This document shows positions 46,155 through 56,200 of a DNA stretch of 64,000 bases, in pieces. The translations under genes and the position numbers were made by a program. Within the stretch, counting starts at the first letter, position 1, and each line of letters starts with the position of its first letter. Source of the stretch: Pandoraea thiooxydans (GTDB lineage Bacteria > Pseudomonadota > Gammaproteobacteria > Burkholderiales > Burkholderiaceae). The notes under the pieces were generated by a model. The model did not search any database, had not been told where the DNA came from, and saw only the letters and a program-made list of their open reading frames with translations. The stretch is taken from NCBI RefSeq assembly GCF_001931675.1, contig NZ_CP014839.1, positions 930,001 through 994,000 of the forward strand. The letters are read 5' to 3'.

Positions 46155-46697
46155 ATGCGACGCTTTTCACGCTATGCCGCCGTGTTGTTGTTCCTTGCCG
46201 GCGCGTTACACGCGCAAACCAACCCGCCGATGGCACTGCGCGGCGCCACCGTGCAGGTGTACTTCTCACCCGACGGCGGCGCGGCGCGCGCGGTCGTCGG
46301 CATGATCGACGGCGCCCGTCAGCGCGTCATGCTGGCCGGCTATCTCCTGACCTCGTATCCGATTGCCCGGGCGCTCAAGCGAGCCCACGCTCGCGGCGTG
46401 CAGGTGCGAGTAGTGCTCGATTCGGCCAATGAGACCGACCGATACAGCGGCGCCACCTATCTTGCGCGGGCTGGCATCGACGTAGTGATCGATAAAAAAT
46501 ACGCGATCATGCATCACAAATTCATCATCGCGGATCGCACTCTGGGATTTGGGTCGATGAATTTCACGCGTGCCGGCGATGAAAAAAATGCCGAGAATTT
46601 CAATATTTTCCGTGGCGCGCCGACGTTGCTCGACAGATACGAGAAGGAGTTCGAGCGGCTCTATCGAGAGTCGGCGCCCTATCGACGTGGCGGATGA
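46155..46697 (+). CDS. Exported phospholipase-D-family (Nuc-type) nuclease
   Basis: 180 residues from ATG 46155, giving a signal peptide MRRFSRYAAVLLFLAGALHAQ. One HKD motif is present: MHHKFIIADRTLGFGSMNFT (HxKx4Dx6GSxN). Single-motif PLD proteins of this size, such as Salmonella Nuc, act as dimers and cut DNA. VQVYFSPDGGAARAVVGMIDGARQRVMLAGYLLTS is the usual family start. TTG 46104 upstream is a weaker start choice. No neighbours indicate a specific role. Confidence 0.85.
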   Translation: MRRFSRYAAVLLFLAGALHAQTNPPMALRGATVQVYFSPDGGAARAVVGMIDGARQRVMLAGYLLTSYPIARALKRAHARGVQVRVVLDSANETDRYSGATYLARAGIDVVIDKKYAIMHHKFIIADRTLGFGSMNFTRAGDEKNAENFNIFRGAPTLLDRYEKEFERLYRESAPYRRGG

Positions 46698-46808
46698 GCC
46701 GATTCGACGTAATGGTGCGCGGTCGGCGCCGGCGATGCGATGTCGGGAGTTGCCGTCAGGAAGAGAGGACGAGCCGATGCCCGGTCTACCCTTTAGCGAG
46801 ACGAGAAA

Positions 46809-46845
46809 GAAAAAACCCGCCGACGGCGAGATGCCGGTAGCGGGT
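46809..46845 (-). terminator. Minus-strand terminator without an assigned gene
   Basis: Stem ACCCGC/GCGGGT (46815-46820 with 46840-46845) with an inner CGGC/GCCG (46824-46827 with 46833-46836). On the minus strand it is followed by TTTTTTCTTTCT. It sits right after the stop of a short minus-strand frame (46850-46984, 44 residues, ending GERMRAEPTADSS... LPQK), so a small gene or sRNA may end here. The frame itself has no recognisable family. Confidence 0.5.
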
Positions 46846-46967
46846 GAAATTACTTCTGGGGAAGTCCTGCACTCGTGGGAGTCGAAGAATCTGCAGTTGG
46901 TTCCGCGCGCATGCGTTCACCGAACAAATTTAAGGCACTAAAATATCGCTTTGACCACTGATGTTTT

Positions 46968-48140
46968 ATGCAAAGCGACTGCAGCATGGCTTCTCTCGGA
47001 CGTTTCGTGAAATGGATCGGACTGTGTGCCATTGGCGTCGCTGTTTGCCAGTGCCCGGCCCAGGCCACCGGCACCCCCTGTTTCGTGAACTCGGTCGTCT
47101 ATGCGTTCACCATGCCTGCAAGCCCGTGGTCATTGGCGTCGGCCGGGGCCTCTTTGCCACGCCCGACATTCAATAGCGGCGGCGAACTCGGCCGGCATTC
47201 GATCGTAACGGCGCCGCTGACGGAAGTCACGGCCGCGCCGATAACGTCGGGGGACATCGTGGTCGCGCCATTGCCCCAGGCGGCCGACGCATCCCAGACA
47301 GACGGAGCCGCGCCGGAGCAGGGTGTCTCGGCGAGCATTACCCCGCCGTCGAACACATCGGCGCAGGCGCAGCCCCCGCGCGCCAATCGGACCCCGCCGG
47401 TGTCGGACTGTTTCCGGCTTGAAGCGCGGAATCCCACCCGCATCCAGCAGAATATCCATTACGCGATCACCCAATTTCAGCCGCAGCGCGGCAGTTGGCT
47501 GCCAACCTTGAATGTGCAGCGCAGCGGCGTGCCCGGTGAGGGCAACGTGGGTTGGCAGGTCATCGACGAGCGCCCCTGGCAATTCAATGTCGGCTTGAAC
47601 AACAACGGCATGACCAGCACCGGAAAAATGGAGGGCACTGCCGGCTTGACCGTCAACAATCCACTGGGTTTGCGCGGTTTGCTCAATACCACCTGGAGCA
47701 AGGATCTGCAAAATGCCGCGAATGATCCGACCAATCAAGGCATGAGGGCCAACTACACCTTGCCGTGGAGCGACGCGTGGACATTCGGCGTTTCTGGCAG
47801 TTCGATCTTTTCGGCCGATCAGGGCGTGCCGTCGAGCGACAATACTTTCCACTCGCTGCAATGGCGAGTGCGGCACGTCCTGGACGGCTCGCGCGACGGC
47901 CAGACATCCCTGCTGTTCTCGGTCACGCGCAACATCGACCAGGCGGCCGGCGATCAATCCACCGGCGATACTTACGCCCAAATCGGCCTGACGCAGCGAC
48001 ATTATCTCGGCATGGGCTATGTCGATTTCTCGTTGTTGCAGCGGGTCGGATCGCCGCTGGCGCCAGTGGCCCCTGGAGCGGGCGGATGGGCCTATCGTTT
48101 CGAGTCGCTCAACGCGAACTTCTCGATTCCATTTTATTGA
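46968..48140 (+). CDS. TpsB/ShlB-like outer-membrane protein, C-terminally shortened
   Basis: 390 residues; ATG 46986 is an alternative start. A signal sequence (LGRFVKWIGLCAIGVAVCQCPAQA) and a Ser/Ala/Pro-rich linker (60-130) precede a shortened POTRA-like part and the barrel entry VQRSGVPGEGNVGWQVIDERPWQFNVGLNNNGMTSTGKMEGTAGLTVNNPLGLRGLL, the FhaC/ShlB pattern. The later RHYLGMGYVDFSLLQRVGSPL also fits. But TpsB proteins are ~550-600 residues; this one stops at NFSIPFY, lacking the last barrel strands and the C-terminal aromatic signature. It is probably non-functional or reshaped. No TpsA gene with a TPS domain is adjacent. Confidence 0.65.
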   Translation: MQSDCSMASLGRFVKWIGLCAIGVAVCQCPAQATGTPCFVNSVVYAFTMPASPWSLASAGASLPRPTFNSGGELGRHSIVTAPLTEVTAAPITSGDIVVAPLPQAADASQTDGAAPEQGVSASITPPSNTSAQAQPPRANRTPPVSDCFRLEARNPTRIQQNIHYAITQFQPQRGSWLPTLNVQRSGVPGEGNVGWQVIDERPWQFNVGLNNNGMTSTGKMEGTAGLTVNNPLGLRGLLNTTWSKDLQNAANDPTNQGMRANYTLPWSDAWTFGVSGSSIFSADQGVPSSDNTFHSLQWRVRHVLDGSRDGQTSLLFSVTRNIDQAAGDQSTGDTYAQIGLTQRHYLGMGYVDFSLLQRVGSPLAPVAPGAGGWAYRFESLNANFSIPFY

Positions 48141-48200
48141 GCCGGTCTGCACCGATGCTGCTTGCGCCGATAGGCTCGGCGCCAGTCGCGCGCCGCGTGC

Positions 48201-48279
48201 AAAAAAAACCCGCCACGAGGGCGGGTGTAAAAACGAGCCTTTCACGGGGATGAAAAGGCCGACCTCTGCACAAAGAGGT
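48201..48279 (-). ncRNA. Candidate ~79-nt sRNA of three hairpins
   Basis: Minus strand: a -10-like CATAAT (48286-48291) places the start at 48279, exactly at the base of hairpin 1 (ACCTCT/AGAGGT, 48262-48279). Hairpin 2 follows (GCCTTTTCA/TGAAAGGC, 48237-48259, loop TCCCCG), then a single-stranded TCGTTTTTAC, then terminator stem ACCCGCC/GGCGGGT (48208-48226) with eight T. No gene on the minus strand ends here, so the terminator belongs to an independent short transcript. No good -35 is visible. Confidence 0.5.
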
Positions 48280-48446
48280 GCATGCATTATGCGAGTCCAC
48301 ACGCATTTGAAACATGAGAATCGGCCGAATATTCGATTCCTTAGTCTGAATGAACGATGCTGCCCGGCATTTCCCGCCGTTGCTGGCTGACGGGCTCAAA
48401 CAGAGATTCCACAGGTATCCACAATAGATTCGATTGAAAATTTAAA

Positions 48447-48475
48447 TTGCACACAACTTAATTGTGTCCTATATT
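48447..48475 (+). promoter_or_regulatory. ohrR promoter with overlapping OhrR operator
   Basis: -35 TTGCAC (48447-48452), 17-bp spacer, -10 TATATT (48470-48475). The spacer contains the palindrome ACACAACTTAATTGTGT (48451-48467), close to the known OhrR site type TACAATT-n-AATTGTA. This gives direct autorepression. The start is expected near 48482, the A of the ohrR ATG. Confidence 0.7.
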
Positions 48476-48481
48476 AAAGCC

Positions 48482-48943
48482 ATGCCAAACAAATCCAAAC
48501 CCGCCGATCAAAGTCCTGGCGATGACCTGCGTCTCGAGAATCAGCTGTGTTTTGCACTGTATTCGACGTCGCTTGCCATGACAAAAATATACAAGCCGCT
48601 ACTCGATGCGCTCGGACTGACCTATCCGCAATATCTTGTAATGCTCGTGTTGTGGGAGAGCGACGGGCTGATGGTGTCGGAAATCGGCGAGCGTCTGTTT
48701 CTGGACTCCGGCACATTGACACCATTGCTCAAACGCATGGAGGCAAACGGCTTGCTGAGCAGGCTGCGCGACGCCGACGACGAGCGTCGTGTGCGCGTGA
48801 AGTTGTCGAAAGCAGGCAGCGATCTCAAGCGTGCGGCCGCCGGCATACCCTCGTGCATTCGCCAACTCTCCGGGTGTTCTGTTTCTGAATTGATTTCCCT
48901 GAGCCAAAGCGTGAAGGCCTTCCGCCAACGGCTGGTGGCCTGA
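48482..48943 (+). CDS. ohrR: OhrR, MarR-family organic peroxide sensor
   Basis: 153 residues. RLENQLCFALYSTSLAMTKIYKPLL carries the peroxide-reactive Cys23; Cys125 and Cys132 could serve as the resolving Cys of two-Cys OhrR proteins. Winged helix: MVSEIGERLFLDSGTLTPLLKRMEANGLLSRLRDADDERRVRVKL. Peroxide oxidation releases it from DNA and derepresses ohr. ATG 48482 is preferred over an in-frame GTG at 48464, which lies upstream of the predicted transcription start and inside the operator. ohr follows 43 bp later. Confidence 0.95.
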   Translation: MPNKSKPADQSPGDDLRLENQLCFALYSTSLAMTKIYKPLLDALGLTYPQYLVMLVLWESDGLMVSEIGERLFLDSGTLTPLLKRMEANGLLSRLRDADDERRVRVKLSKAGSDLKRAAAGIPSCIRQLSGCSVSELISLSQSVKAFRQRLVA

Positions 48944-48986
48944 TTTCCCCTCAATCCCACTGATTCAATCTATCCAAGGACGCATG

Positions 48987-49415
48987 ATGACGACGAAACT
49001 CGACAAAGTTATTTACACCGCCAAAGCTCACACCACGGGTGGTCGCGACGGCCGCTCGGTGAGCGACGATGGATTGCTCGACGTCAAGCTGGCATTGCCC
49101 AAAGTCATGGGCGGCGCGGGCAACGCGACCAATCCCGAGCAGCTCTTTGCCGCCGGCTATTCGGCTTGCTTCATGGGCGCGCTCAAGCATGTGGCAGGGA
49201 TGAAGAAAGTCGTGGTGCCCGCTGATGCTTCCATCGACGCCAGCGTCGACATCGGCCCCATTCCCGCCGGCTTCGGTATTGCGGTCAAAATGGCAATCCA
49301 TCTGCCCGGCCTCGACCGGGCCGTGGCGCAAGATCTGGTCGATACCGCGCACCAGGTTTGCCCCTATTCGAACGCCACACGCGGCAATATCGAAGTCGAG
49401 TTGACGCTGGTTTGA
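48987..49415 (+). CDS. ohr: Ohr, organic hydroperoxide resistance peroxidase
   Basis: 142 residues from the second of two ATGs (48984/48987), which is better spaced from AAGGA. OsmC/Ohr fold with active-site Cys61 (GYSACFMGAL) and Cys125 (HQVCPYSNAT), plus Arg near residue 20 in TGGRDGRS. It reduces organic and fatty-acid hydroperoxides to alcohols using a dithiol such as lipoylated proteins. Regulated by the neighbouring OhrR. Confidence 0.96.
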   Translation: MTTKLDKVIYTAKAHTTGGRDGRSVSDDGLLDVKLALPKVMGGAGNATNPEQLFAAGYSACFMGALKHVAGMKKVVVPADASIDASVDIGPIPAGFGIAVKMAIHLPGLDRAVAQDLVDTAHQVCPYSNATRGNIEVELTLV

Positions 49416-50292
49416 GTCCAATATCGTCTGCCTGGACCTCGTCTCCACGGGCTCCGTCCCGTGCATTCGGCTAACCGATAGCTGAAAGCCCGCAGCGCCC
49501 GGATGCGATGCTGCCCCCTGATGGTTCGGGGGCGGCATCGCCGCAAAGTCGTTTGTGCTGTAGACAATCTGACCGCAAAAGCCTCTGACGAATTTGCCGC
49601 CGAAGCTCATGCTGCCGGTTTCGACGATACTCGAGCGCCGCTGGGCGCCCGATACAAACCTCGACGCCCACACTCACTTTCGACGCACGCGGGCTCGTCA
49701 CACAGGGCGATGTGGCTCACCTGCGATGGCGTGACACGCCGTCTGAGCGAAGGCGATACCTGCTCGGTCGCCCGCCTGGCGCCCCACTCGGAGCGATACT
49801 GGCCGCAGGGCGTGACTTGTTGGGCAGCGCGGTGGCGCGGCGGGGTGCGCGGTAGGCGCCGATTGAGAGGTCGCGCCCGGGGTGTAGTTGCCCATGATGG
49901 CAAAGACGATCCGGCCCCGTTCATCCGCAATGTGGACACTGGCATTGCCAAGCGTATTGCCACATTGGATTGCCTCGATATTTCAAGCCGAATAGCTCCT
50001 CCCCTACGAAAATACCGAGGATTGCAAAGTTTTCCCCAGTGCCTGCATCGTCGACTACGAGAAGGTTGGATTGAGCGTTGGCGTGCCGCGCCGCACAATG
50101 TATCGCGCTAACGGTCCCCGCAGATATCTTCTCCCGTAACGTCTTCGACACTGAAGCCATCGGGCCATACGCTGCTCGAACCGAGGCATCTGCGGATTTC
50201 GTAGCCGATACCAGACGCATTCCCAGCGACTCCGTGGCCTGCGGGTGGCCAAGTGAAACTGCATGGCCGGCGTCATTCATAGGGGATGGAAC
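49416..50292. other. Gene-poor region with possible decayed minus-strand coding sequence
   Basis: 877 bp without an intact gene. On the minus strand, protein-like stretches appear in different frames: SNLLVVDDAGTGENFAILGIFV in one (around 50000-50070) and NASVHIADERGRIVFAIMGN in another (around 49885-49945), with stops between them. The second resembles in style the IVDDSGRxVAT strand of the giant downstream protein. This could be a frameshifted remnant of a relative. The promoter of the giant gene must also lie here; no HrpB/hrpII-type TTCG-N16-TTCG pair was found. Confidence 0.35.
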
Positions 50293-53200
50293 ATGTACAT
50301 AGCGAGCGTGGACGGAAGCCTCGTCGACCCATCTGCGCTTGCAACCAGGGCGGATGCGCCGGGTAATGCCAACGCTTCTGGCGGCCCTCCCAACGGCGGC
50401 GGCAACCCGACGGTCCCCGCCACGTCGCAGGTGAACGCACCCGGTCAGAGTCCTCAGCAAGCGCTGCTGGCGGCCGACGCGGAGACCGCGCGACGTCTGG
50501 CGATCGCGCAAGGCGATACGAAGACGGTGCAGGCCGCTTTGCAGAAGCAATACCCGAACGGGATGACTGACGCCCAGTTCAGCGCATTCCTGCAAAACGA
50601 CCCGACGGGCCAGAAATTCAACGCGGACTGGTCGGCGGTGCAACGCTCGGTGTCAAACCAACTGAGGCTGGCCGCGGATGGGGCGAAGGACCCGGGTGAC
50701 ACGGGCAGCGTGAACGCGGCTATCGCCGCACGAGCCAGGCAAATCAAGGCAACCGGCAAAGACGACCCGACGCTGGACGCCGTGGTGGACGATTCGGTCA
50801 CGCAGGTCCAGAGCCAAAGCGCGGCATCGCGCGCGACCAGCGAAGCGGCATTCCGGGTGGAGATTGTGAGCAACATGCCCGGGGCGACGTCGACGCAGGT
50901 CAGCACGGCGATCGGAGCGTTCAAACAGGCGTTGGCCCATGAGGTAGCACTGAGCGCAGCCAAACTGCATCTGGACAATGCGCAGGCGGCACTGGCGGCG
51001 CTGGGCAAGAAGCCGATCGAAGCGCGCCGTGCCGACGCAGGCGACGTGAATGCGACGCTCGCCGAAGCGAAGCGCGAATACGGCCAAGTGCAGGCAGGCA
51101 ATGACGCGGCCGGCAACAGCATCACCCCCGACGAACAGGCGCAAGCCGAACAAGCCGTTGGCCAGGCGCACAACGGCGAAATCTATTCGCAAGGCAACAA
51201 CGCCCCGCCGCTGGCCGTCGCCGGGCAAATCGGCGTCGTCTCGGCCAGGCAAACCTTGCAGCACTACGTGGCGACGCTGGATCCGAGTGACCCGATGCTC
51301 AGTCCGGCTGAACAGCAACTGGCCAAGACCAACCCGATCGCGGTGGCGCAAATCCAGATGAGCGGGGTGCGGATCGACCCCAGCCAAATCGCCAACCCGT
51401 GGGAAAAGCACCTGGCGCAGAGCGACCCGCTGGAATACGCGATCTACAAAATGACGGGGGTCGATGCCACGGCGGTCAACCCCAACGATCCGCGCCTGAG
51501 CGCCACCGACCAGACGCAACTGCATAATCAGCAATACCTGCAGTACGCGATGGCCCACGCGAGCCAGGGTACGCAGCAGCAAATCGGTCTCATTCTGGGG
51601 GCGGGCGAAGCGGTGCGCTACGACAGCGTCAAAGCGCAAGTCAACGCACTGACCAGCGGCACGCGCAGCACGGCCAACGACCAAAAGGCGCTGCAAGTCC
51701 TGGCCGTCAACATGAATCAAACGATGCTGCCGGGCGCAGCCGACGCGCTGTGGCAAAACATCGGGGCGCCCAAATTCAGCGCGAGCTACATCCAGAGCCA
51801 ATACGCGGCGCTGGTTCAGAGCCCTGGGGATAACGCGACGCCGGCGCAGAAAAGCGACGCGACGATGAACGCGGACAAGGTCGGCGTGTGGCTGCAGCAG
51901 ATGACGAAGAATGCGCCGCCGCAGTTTGCCGCCCTGGCGCTGCAAACCCTGCGGCACAACTTCAATGGCCAGTGGTTCCAGTCCAACAGCGGCATCCCGT
52001 CCCCCACGCGCGGCAAGAACATCTACAAAGGTTTGAGTCAGGCGGTGCAAACGGCAGACCTGCAAGACCCCAGCCATACCGAGGCCAACAGAATGGCCGG
52101 ATGGCTGCTCGATGCAGGCAACACCAGCGCGACGGGCAAATCCGGCAATCTCATCTATGTCATCCAGGGCAGCGCAGGCAGCGGGGAGATGTTGTTTGAA
52201 AGCGTGCGCGACGCGATGAGCGGGGGTTTTGGCACTGACCTGTCGGATGCGTTGAATGCGCAAATCTACAACGCCAGGAACGTACCGGCCAACAACTTCA
52301 CCCAGGCGTACCAGCAAGGCAGCCAAGCCGCGGCGGGCAAACAGAACTCGGCGGCGGCGCAGCAAAGCTACCAGAACTTCCTGAACGCAATGCCGCAGAC
52401 GTTGCAGACCTACTTTGGCGACGTGGCGAAGAATTTCGGGAACGCCCCGGTGCAGTTCAGGGATGGCACGCAGTTGAACAACTTCCTGGCGGCTGGGCTG
52501 AACGTGTCGCCGGACACGGTGGCGATGCCTACGGCCAAGGGCAGCGACGCCCAGGCGCAAGGGCAAGCGCAATCGCCGCTGATGACCGCGCAGTGGCTCA
52601 GGCAGGCCGGGTATGCGGCGCCGCAAAGCGGGGGCAAGCCGGTCTCCAATGAAGCTTGGGCGCAGCTGATCGTGGACGGGCAATATGCGTTGCCGCTCGA
52701 CGGGCAGGCCCAGTTGCTCACCCCGCAGCAGCTGGCCAAACTGCTGGCCACCGGGCAGTATGCGCACGTGACGCCGCCCACGGACAACCAGGGCAAGGCA
52801 ATGGGCGCGCAGCAGATAGCCAACGCGCTGAGCGCCGGAAAATACCAGATCCCGGCCGCGGGGCTGGTGAACTTCAGCGCACAGAGCACGCTGGACGGGC
52901 GGCACGCGGTGCCGGTGGACATCTATGGCAAGCCGCTCACGGAAGGCGCGCTGCTGCACCAGATCAGCATCGGGACGTACCAGGGCGAAAACCTGTACGC
53001 GCACAACCCAAAATTGCAGCAGATCGTGAACCCGATCGCCAAGGAGCTGCAGAAGACCGCTGGCGTGAGCCTGCCCGGCCAGAGCAGCGCGGGCGGCACC
53101 GGACCAGTGCTCACGGTGAGCCTGATCCCCACGTTCTACGCGTCCAACGGGGTCGGAGCGAGCCCCTCGGCGCTCTTTAGCGAAAAAGACCGCGACGGTC

Positions 53201-56200
53201 ACACCAAACTGATCGACGACCGGGGGTGGCGGTACGACGATCTGAACGACTATCAGCACAACAACGCGCTGGCGGGGGGCAAGCTGTATGTGCCCACGTG
53301 GCTCAAGAACGGCAACACGGCACCGGGGGCGGGTATCGAACTGGCGAGCTACAGCCCGGGCGGCAGCCCCGGCGCCAGCGGCGGTGCCGGCGCGAGCTAT
53401 ACCGACGTGGCTTCGCACAAGACGAGCTTTGGTCAAGAAGTGGAAAGCGTGGTGGACGGCATCGCCACGGTCGCCACCGTGGCGGCCGGCGTGGGACTGA
53501 TGTTTACCGGCGTGGGCTCGATCGCGGGGGCCTCGCTGCTGGGCGTGACGGCGGCGGGCATGGGTTGGGGGGCGTACCGCTCGTTCGACGACCTGGCCAA
53601 CCTGGGCGAGCACGGGCAGGCGATCAACCCGTTTGCGGGAGGCAAGGCCACGCAGGACTGGATGATGGGAACGGTGAGCCTGGTGGCGATGGGCGCCAGC
53701 GGGCTCGCGTTCAAGGGTGCACGGGTGGTGGCGCTGGCGAACGGCATGGAACAGGCGGGGGCCGATCCGGCGGCGGTGGAAGCGGTCAGGGCGAGCGCGC
53801 GGAGCTGGGAGGGCGCGGCGCGGCTGACGAATCTGCCGGCGATGGCCGGAGGCGGGTACATGTCGGTCAAGCAGGGCGCCTCGCTGATGCAGAACTGGGG
53901 GGCGCTCTCGGGCGGGCAGAAGTGGTGGCAGGCCGCGCAGATGGCGCTGAACCTGGTGCCTTTCGCAGTGGACAAGACCATCGTGTCGCAGCGCAACGCG
54001 CTGGCGGCGAGCAATCCGAATGCCGCGACGGTGCCTGCGGTGGGCGCGCCGGGCGAGGCATTCGCGCCGCCGGGGGACGAGGCGCTCACCCAAGCCGCGG
54101 CGGTGGGGCTGGCCGGCAACGCGCTGGCCAAGCTGGGGAATCAAGGAGAACAGAACCAGAGCGGGCAGGGGCAGCAAAGCGCCCAGGGGCAGGACGCGGT
54201 CGCTGGCATCGGCGGGAGGGATGGGGCGCAGGGCAATCAAGGAGGGTTGCACAGCTTCGTCAAGCCGAATGCGCTCAATGCGCAGGATGCCTTACTAACG
54301 CTGCCACCGGGGAAGCGGGCGGCGGCGGGGGGCGGGCAGGGCGCGGCGCCAGCGGCGTATGAGCTGAATCCCTCGCTTGCGGTGACACCCGAGGACAACT
54401 GGCGGCAAGGCTTGATGGACCTGGCCAACCCGCTGCATTCCGGCGTGCTGGATCAGTATCCGTCGCCGGCCACGCTGCAGGCGATCGCCGGAATCGATCC
54501 TGTCGAACTGTACCCGGCATTGCGCAGCGTCGGCGTTTCGGACGAGACGGCGCGCGGCTTGGCGGCCCAGGTCTCCAGCATGGCCGCGCCGCCGCCGGGC
54601 AGCTATGAAATCCCCGCTGCAACGCGGGCCAATCCACTCGCGCTGGCGACGGTCATGTCGATTGTGCTGCGCACCCATGGCCGCATCAATGGGGCGACTT
54701 ACGTGGTGTTCCCGCATGATCTCGATCCGGCGCAGCGCGGTCTGAATTCATCCAATGCCTCGCAAACCGCGATGCAGGCCGACAAACTGCTCGAAGAGAT
54801 CGATCTGGCCAGCCGCAATGCGCTCCCGCCGACGCGCTACGGCTCGCTGGCCGACGCGCGCATGGTCGCGAATGCGTCGCCGTCCTATGGCGTCGCGATG
54901 GTCGATGGCAGTGCGGTAGGCCAGAATGGTGCGGTGCTGTCTCACGACGTAATCGCGACGATCGGGGCGGGAGGACTCTCGCCGGGCCCGAAGCAGATCG
55001 GTATCAACCCAGGTTACGTGAAGCCGATTCGCTTCTCGTATCCGTCGGCGGGGCGCGCGAGCGCGCCACCCCCGGTTGAGATCGACCCGGCCACGGGCGG
55101 CTGGCTCGTACCTGACGACGTGCGTCAGCACGGCCCGCTGATGAACGAGTTCGTTACCGGACTGCTGAATAGCGGCGGGCGGCTCGCGGGCACGCACTAT
55201 GCGCTGTTCAGCCAGAATGGCGGCATCGATCCGGCGCTTGCGATTGGTGAGCAGGCGGACGAAGTTGAGCACTTCCGCAACTTCGATGCACTCGCGCGCG
55301 CGATCGATACGTCACAGCAACACGGCCCGAACGCTGGGCAAGGCGACGCAAACAACAACGGATATCGGCCGCGCCTCGCTGCGATCGTCGACGACTCCGG
55401 CCGGGTGGTCGCGACGCTGTACCGCGATCCGGCCAAGGGCCGCTGGCTGGCGACCTTCCTGAGCGACTACACGGGAAACGTATCGGTCGCGTACCCCGAC
55501 AATTTCGAAGCGGGCAAGCCGCTGATTCGCGGTGATGGCGTCGACGCCATCAACGCGCTGACCGGAGAGGGCCCCACGCAACTCGTGAGCTATCCACGCC
55601 GCGCGGCCGATCTCTCGGTGCTCTTCAGCGCCAATACAGATCAGCAGAACCGGTTATCCGGCAGCGACGCGTCGGGCAATCCCCGCGCGTCATTGCTACC
55701 CGCTCCGCCGGGCTATTTCATCGTCGAGCAGCATTCGAACCCGATGGGATTCGTCAGCCGCTCGGGAGGCGTGTTGGAGCCTGAAGCCGAAGCGGCGCTG
55801 ATCATCGGCGCGGGGTGGGACGGCAAAGCGCCGATCCTGTTCTATTCATGCGCGCCGAGCACGCAGATCGACGCAGGCGGCGGCCATCTGATTCCGACGC
55901 CAGTCATCCAGCGGGTCACCGATGCGCTGCAGCAGTTGTATCCGCTGATGCGCGGCAAGCCCGTCGATGAAGGCTTTCACACCATCGCGGCGAATAGTCT
56001 GGTTGGTGTTGATTTGCTATCCAGCGCGAACGTCGCTCCCTACACGGTGGACGTTCACGTCGCGTCGCAGGAAGCTTGGCAAAACTCGCCGGCCGTGGCG
56101 TCCTGGCTCGATCAGCAGCAGGTGTCGATCATCGGCACCGGGAATCTGCGCTTCTCGCGCTTCTATCCGTCGCTGCCGGTTGTCAAGGCCGACGAACCCG

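Noticed and set aside
49900-50292. Type III secretion regulator box (TTCG-N16-TTCG) before the giant gene
   Set aside because: TTCG motifs are present but not at the required spacing.
50653-54252. 1,199-residue minus-strand frame inside the giant gene
   Set aside because: Arg/His/Leu-rich composition without domains; the plus strand has consistent repeats, a start site and modules.
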